Origin: Eubacteriales bacterium | GTDB taxonomy: Bacteria > Bacillota > Clostridia > Christensenellales > SZUA-584 | Assembly: GCA_028711205.1 (NCBI GenBank) | Contig: JAQTSP010000091.1 | Location: forward strand, 1 to 9,316 | Direction of reading: 5' to 3' | DNA length: 9,316 nt | Shown: positions 6,110-9,316 of the stretch, piece by piece | Layout of the letters: the number at the start of each line of letters is the position of its first letter | Position numbering within the stretch: the first letter of the stretch is position 1 | Made by a program: the position numbers and the translations under genes | Notes under the pieces: model-generated | Database searches by the model: none | What the model was told of the DNA's origin: nothing | Seen by the model: only the letters and a program-made list of their open reading frames with translations

Positions 6110-8077
6110 ATGGCAAAGGAATATAGCGCAAGCGATATTCAGGTTCTAAAAGGCCTCGACGCCGTCCGCAAACGCCCCGGCATGTATATCGGCTCGACCG
6201 GCCAGAAAGGGCTTCACCACCTGCTATGGGAGATCATCGATAATTCTGTCGACGAAGCGGCAAACGGGTTTGCCGATAAGATAAACGTGACGATACACGA
6301 GGACAATTCCGTGACGGTTGAAGACAACGGCCGCGGCATCCCCGTCGGGCTGCATCCCGAGCTCAAAGTATCGGGCGTCGAAGTCGTGTTCACACAGCTT
6401 CACGCGGGCGGCAAATTCAACAACGACACATACGCCTACGCGGGCGGCCTACACGGCGTGGGCGCATCCGTTGTCAACGCGCTCTCACGCTGGCTGATCG
6501 TCACCGTCTACGTCGGTGGCAATATTTATGAACAAAAATTTAAAAGTTATATGAAAAACGGCAAGATGGAAAGCGGCAGGCCCGCTACAAAACTTGAGAT
6601 GATAGGAACCACAAAAAACAGGGGCACAAAAATCACTTACCTGCCTGACGACAGTGTCTTTGAAACGATCGCAATGAGTTTCGACACCGTCTCGTCCCAC
6701 CTCCGGGTCATTTCTTTTCTGACAAAAAACGTCAGGATCACGCTCACAGACGAACGCATGATAAAAGACGGCAGGCCCAAGAAAGCCGTGTTCGATTATC
6801 AGGGCGGCATCGTCGACTTTGTACAGTACCTCAACGAGGAAAAAACCGTGCTGCATAAATCGCCGATATACTTTGACGGTGAAAAAAATGATGTCCGTGT
6901 CGAGATTGCGCTGCAATATAACGATACGTACAACGACAATACACTTTCGTTTGTCAACAACATACAGACGGCGGACGGCGGCACGCATGTCTCAGGGTTC
7001 AAATCCGCCCACACAAAGGTAATGAACGAATACGCGCGGCAATCCGGCCTGTTAAAAGACAAAGACGAAAATCTCTCAGGCGACGACTACCGCGAAGGCA
7101 TGTCGGCCGTTATCAACGTCAAGATGAAGGACGCGCAGTTCGAGGGGCAGACGAAAGCGAAGCTTGGCAACACAGAGGTCAAAACGATCGTCGAAGGCAT
7201 CGTGCAGGAAAAGTTATCGCTGTTTCTGGCCGACCTCAACAACACCGCGATCGCGACCGATCTTGTCGGCAAAGCCGTCAAAGCCGCCAGAGCCAGAGAA
7301 GCCGCGACAAAAGCCAAAAAGCTTGAACGCCAGCGAAGCAAGCTTGAAGGCGCGCCGCTTGTCGGCAAGCTCAGCAGCTGCAGCGGGCGCGACGCGTCCA
7401 AAAACGAGCTGTTCATCGTCGAGGGCGACAGCGCGGGCGGCAGCGCGAAGCAGGGCCGCGACCGCAGGTTTCAGGCGATACTGCCTCTCAGGGGCAAGCC
7501 GTTGAATGTCGAGAAAAAACGGCTTGACCAGGTGATGGAAAACGAAGAGTTCCGCTCGATCATCACCGCGCTTGGCACGGGCTTTGACGGCGTGTTTGAA
7601 GAATCGTCGCTCAAATACCACAAGATCATCATACTCGCGGATGCGGATCAGGACGGCGCGCATATACGCGCGATACTGCTGACGTTCTTCTACCGGTATT
7701 TCAAAGATCTCCTGACGGCGGGCCATATATATATCGGCAGGCCGCCGCTGTACCGCGTACATAAAGGAAAAAACTCAATTTACGCCTATACGGACACGGA
7801 ACTTCGAGCAGCTCAGAACACGCTCGGCAAGGATTCGAATATACAAAGATACAAGGGGCTTGGCGAAATGAATCCCGAGCAGCTTTGGGAGACCACGATG
7901 GATCCGGCGAAACGGAAGCTTTTCAGGATCGACCTCGACGACGGCGCGGAAGCGGAGAGGCTTGTCACGATACTGATGGGAGACAAAGCAGAGCCCCGAA
8001 AATTGTATATCTCCGAACACGCGAACTTCAACAAGGAAGACAGCTTTTTAAAGATAGAAGGTGATCCGATTGGCTAA
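6110..8077 (+). CDS. parE: Type IIA DNA topoisomerase subunit B (ParE/GyrB family, probably topoisomerase IV-like)
   Basis: This complete 655-residue ATPase subunit drives strand passage with subunit A to relax, supercoil or decatenate DNA. The GHKL ATPase domain (about 1-215) shows general base E41 and N45 in EIIDNSVDE, D72 in EDNGRGIP, and GGLHGVG (112-118). The transducer domain carries the QTK loop (Q347-T348-K349). The TOPRIM domain (about 430-545) has E438 in IVEGDSAGG and D511/D513/D515 in DADQDGAH for the cleavage-site metals. The C-terminus has the family motif YKGLGEMNPEQLWETTMDP (581-599). Features are mixed: GASVVNALS is ParE-like in Gram-positives, while LNVEKKRL and MNPEQL are GyrB-like. 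The parE label rests on the overlapping subunit A gene and the lack of oriC genes (recF, dnaN) upstream, so the symbol is tentative although the family is certain. Ribosome site GGAGG precedes the ATG by four bases. Confidence 0.93.
   Translation: MAKEYSASDIQVLKGLDAVRKRPGMYIGSTGQKGLHHLLWEIIDNSVDEAANGFADKINVTIHEDNSVTVEDNGRGIPVGLHPELKVSGVEVVFTQLHAGGKFNNDTYAYAGGLHGVGASVVNALSRWLIVTVYVGGNIYEQKFKSYMKNGKMESGRPATKLEMIGTTKNRGTKITYLPDDSVFETIAMSFDTVSSHLRVISFLTKNVRITLTDERMIKDGRPKKAVFDYQGGIVDFVQYLNEEKTVLHKSPIYFDGEKNDVRVEIALQYNDTYNDNTLSFVNNIQTADGGTHVSGFKSAHTKVMNEYARQSGLLKDKDENLSGDDYREGMSAVINVKMKDAQFEGQTKAKLGNTEVKTIVEGIVQEKLSLFLADLNNTAIATDLVGKAVKAARAREAATKAKKLERQRSKLEGAPLVGKLSSCSGRDASKNELFIVEGDSAGGSAKQGRDRRFQAILPLRGKPLNVEKKRLDQVMENEEFRSIITALGTGFDGVFEESSLKYHKIIILADADQDGAHIRAILLTFFYRYFKDLLTAGHIYIGRPPLYRVHKGKNSIYAYTDTELRAAQNTLGKDSNIQRYKGLGEMNPEQLWETTMDPAKRKLFRIDLDDGAEAERLVTILMGDKAEPRKLYISEHANFNKEDSFLKIEGDPIG
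8056..8066 (+). promoter_or_regulatory. Ribosome binding site for the TTG-started subunit A gene, inside the end of subunit B
   Basis: AGAAGGTGATC matches the anti-Shine-Dalgarno complement at 10 of 11 positions, including eight consecutive bases (8059-8066), and ends three bases before the TTG at 8070. It lies within the last codons of the subunit B gene, which suggests translational coupling. The embedded in-frame GTG (8061) is a poorer start. Confidence 0.6.
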
Positions 8078-9316
8078 CGATGAAACAGGCAACGAGGTTA
8101 ATGGTGAAATAAACGGCGACATGATCACGCCAATCTCGATGGGCGATGTCATGCACGATTCGATGATACCCTTTGCGGAGTATGTCATCATGGACAGGGC
8201 TTTGCCGCGCGTCGAGGACGGCTTAAAACCGGTCCAGCGGCGCATACTCTACACGATGCTGGAGCTTTCATTGACCCCCGACAAGCCGCACAGAAAGTCC
8301 GCGCGTATCGTCGGAGACGCTCTTGGAAAATACCATCCGCACGGCGACACGTCGGTGTACGACGCGATGGTGCGCATGGCGCAGGATTTTGTGATGCGCG
8401 CGCCGCTGGTATCCGGGCACGGCAACTTCGGCAGCATGGACGGCGACAGCGCCGCCGCGATGCGCTACACCGAAGCCCGGCTCTCCCCGATCGCGATGGA
8501 GATGCTGGCACATATACAAAAGGACACAGTGCGCTTTTCATATAACTTTGACGATACGCTGAAAGAACCCGACATGCTGCCCGCACGCTATCCCAACCTT
8601 CTTGTCAACGGCGCCGCCGGTATCGCCGTCGGGCTTGCGACAAACATACCGCCGCACAATCTGGAAGAGGTCATCGACGGCGTGATTGCGCGCATCGCGA
8701 ACCCGAAGCTGACGCTCGAAGAACTGATGGCGCACATCAAGGGCCCCGATTTCCCGACAGGCGGGTATATGCTGAACATTGACCAGTTGAAAGAGGCCTA
8801 TGCGACGGGCCGCGGCAAGATCGTGCTGCGTGCAAAAACAAGCATCGAAAAAGGCCAGAACGGAAAGACAAAGATCGTGATCACCGAAATGCCGTATCAG
8901 GTCAACAAGGCGTCGATGCTCGAGAAAATACTGCGGATCACGGAGCAGAAAAAAGACATGTTCGCAGGCATCGCGGACATACGGGACGAGTCCGACCGTA
9001 CGGGCGTACGGGCGGTCATCGAAGTACGTAAGGATTATGACCCAAAAAAGATTTTGAACTGTCTCTACAAATACTCTGACATGCAGACAACTTTTGGCAT
9101 CAACATGGTTTGTATCGCGGACGGCCAGCCCAAACAGCTCTCGCTGATGAGCATGATCGACCATTATATCGATTTTCAGAAAGACGTCGTCACGCGGCGT
9201 ACGAAATTTGATCTGGAGCGCGCGAAACAACGCGAACATATATTAAAAGGCCTGATGATCGCCGTACAGAACATCGACGAGGTGATACGTATCATCAAGG
9301 GCTCTTCGTCGTCAAA
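8070..9316 (+). CDS. parC: Type IIA DNA topoisomerase subunit A (ParC/GyrA family), N-terminal 415 residues, partial at right edge
   Basis: This is the DNA breakage-reunion subunit, acting with the subunit B encoded just upstream. I translated the frame from TTG 8070 to the window end and found it open throughout. Family landmarks are RALPRVEDGLKPVQRRILYTM (43-63), the winged-helix segment GKYHPHGDTSVYDAMVRMAQ (86-105), and the catalytic tyrosine Y133 in AAMRYTEARLS. NLLVNGAAGIAVGLATNIPPHN then leads into the tower domain. T94 and D98 align with E. coli GyrA S83 and D87, the quinolone-contact positions. 'VEDGLKPVQRR' and 'HGNFGS' suit the clostridial second topoisomerase rather than classic gyrase. 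The C-terminal domain, where a GyrA box would show supercoiling activity, is outside the window, so parC is tentative. The TTG start overlaps the subunit B stop by eight bases; the next in-frame ATG (8121) would still keep the core fold. Confidence 0.92.
   Translation, partial: MANDETGNEVNGEINGDMITPISMGDVMHDSMIPFAEYVIMDRALPRVEDGLKPVQRRILYTMLELSLTPDKPHRKSARIVGDALGKYHPHGDTSVYDAMVRMAQDFVMRAPLVSGHGNFGSMDGDSAAAMRYTEARLSPIAMEMLAHIQKDTVRFSYNFDDTLKEPDMLPARYPNLLVNGAAGIAVGLATNIPPHNLEEVIDGVIARIANPKLTLEELMAHIKGPDFPTGGYMLNIDQLKEAYATGRGKIVLRAKTSIEKGQNGKTKIVITEMPYQVNKASMLEKILRITEQKKDMFAGIADIRDESDRTGVRAVIEVRKDYDPKKILNCLYKYSDMQTTFGINMVCIADGQPKQLSLMSMIDHYIDFQKDVVTRRTKFDLERAKQREHILKGLMIAVQNIDEVIRIIKGSSSS

Noticed and set aside
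7214..7762. Minus-strand open frame of 182 codons opposite subunit B
   Set aside because: Mirror of the TOPRIM-encoding region; alanine/arginine-rich shadow with no ribosome site.
8340..8365. Threonine (T94) at the position of E. coli GyrA S83, as a possible quinolone-resistance change
   Set aside because: Threonine is a natural residue at this site in many bacteria and D98 is intact; resistance cannot be inferred from sequence alone.
8538..9239. Minus-strand open frame of 233 codons
   Set aside because: Antisense to the subunit A gene, which is clearly coding by protein motifs; the translation resembles no family.
9297..9316. Frameshift or early stop at the end of the subunit A gene
   Set aside because: Codon-by-codon reading stays open to the last base; the gene is simply cut by the window edge.

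Overview
The window looks like part of the chromosome of an anaerobic Firmicute, most likely a Clostridia-type lineage. The evidence is strong AGGAGG-type ribosome binding sites on nearly every gene, a perfect CIRCE operator in front of groES-groEL, a DegV-family gene, a ComEB-type dCMP deaminase, a DUF5058-type membrane protein, and a clostridial-style second type IIA topoisomerase pair. Base composition is near balanced, with AT-rich intergenic gaps. I see no mobile element, CRISPR array, tRNA or rRNA.

The left half (about 1-5250) is read on the minus strand. From right to left it holds groES-groEL with promoter, CIRCE operator and a good intrinsic terminator (3252-3285). A new promoter follows (3200-3228), then a tightly packed three-gene operon: a DUF5058-type polytopic membrane protein, a second polytopic membrane protein, and a membrane-anchored M20 metallohydrolase of the CPS1/PM20D1 type. 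After a 139-base structured gap comes the start of a DegV-family gene that runs off the left edge.

The right half is read on the plus strand. A 300-base AT-rich divergent region separates groES from a dCMP deaminase gene. Next come a full-length topoisomerase subunit B gene (parE/gyrB family) and, overlapping its stop codon, a subunit A gene (parC/gyrA family). The subunit A gene starts with TTG, is open to the right edge, and is therefore partial.

The chaperonin, deaminase and topoisomerase genes are ordinary housekeeping functions. The least described part is the membrane-protein pair coupled to the M20 hydrolase. I read it as a probable uptake-and-hydrolysis system for a small amide substrate such as an N-acyl amino acid or peptide. 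The neighbouring DegV gene, from a fatty-acid-binding family, makes an acyl-amino-acid substrate an attractive but unproven idea.
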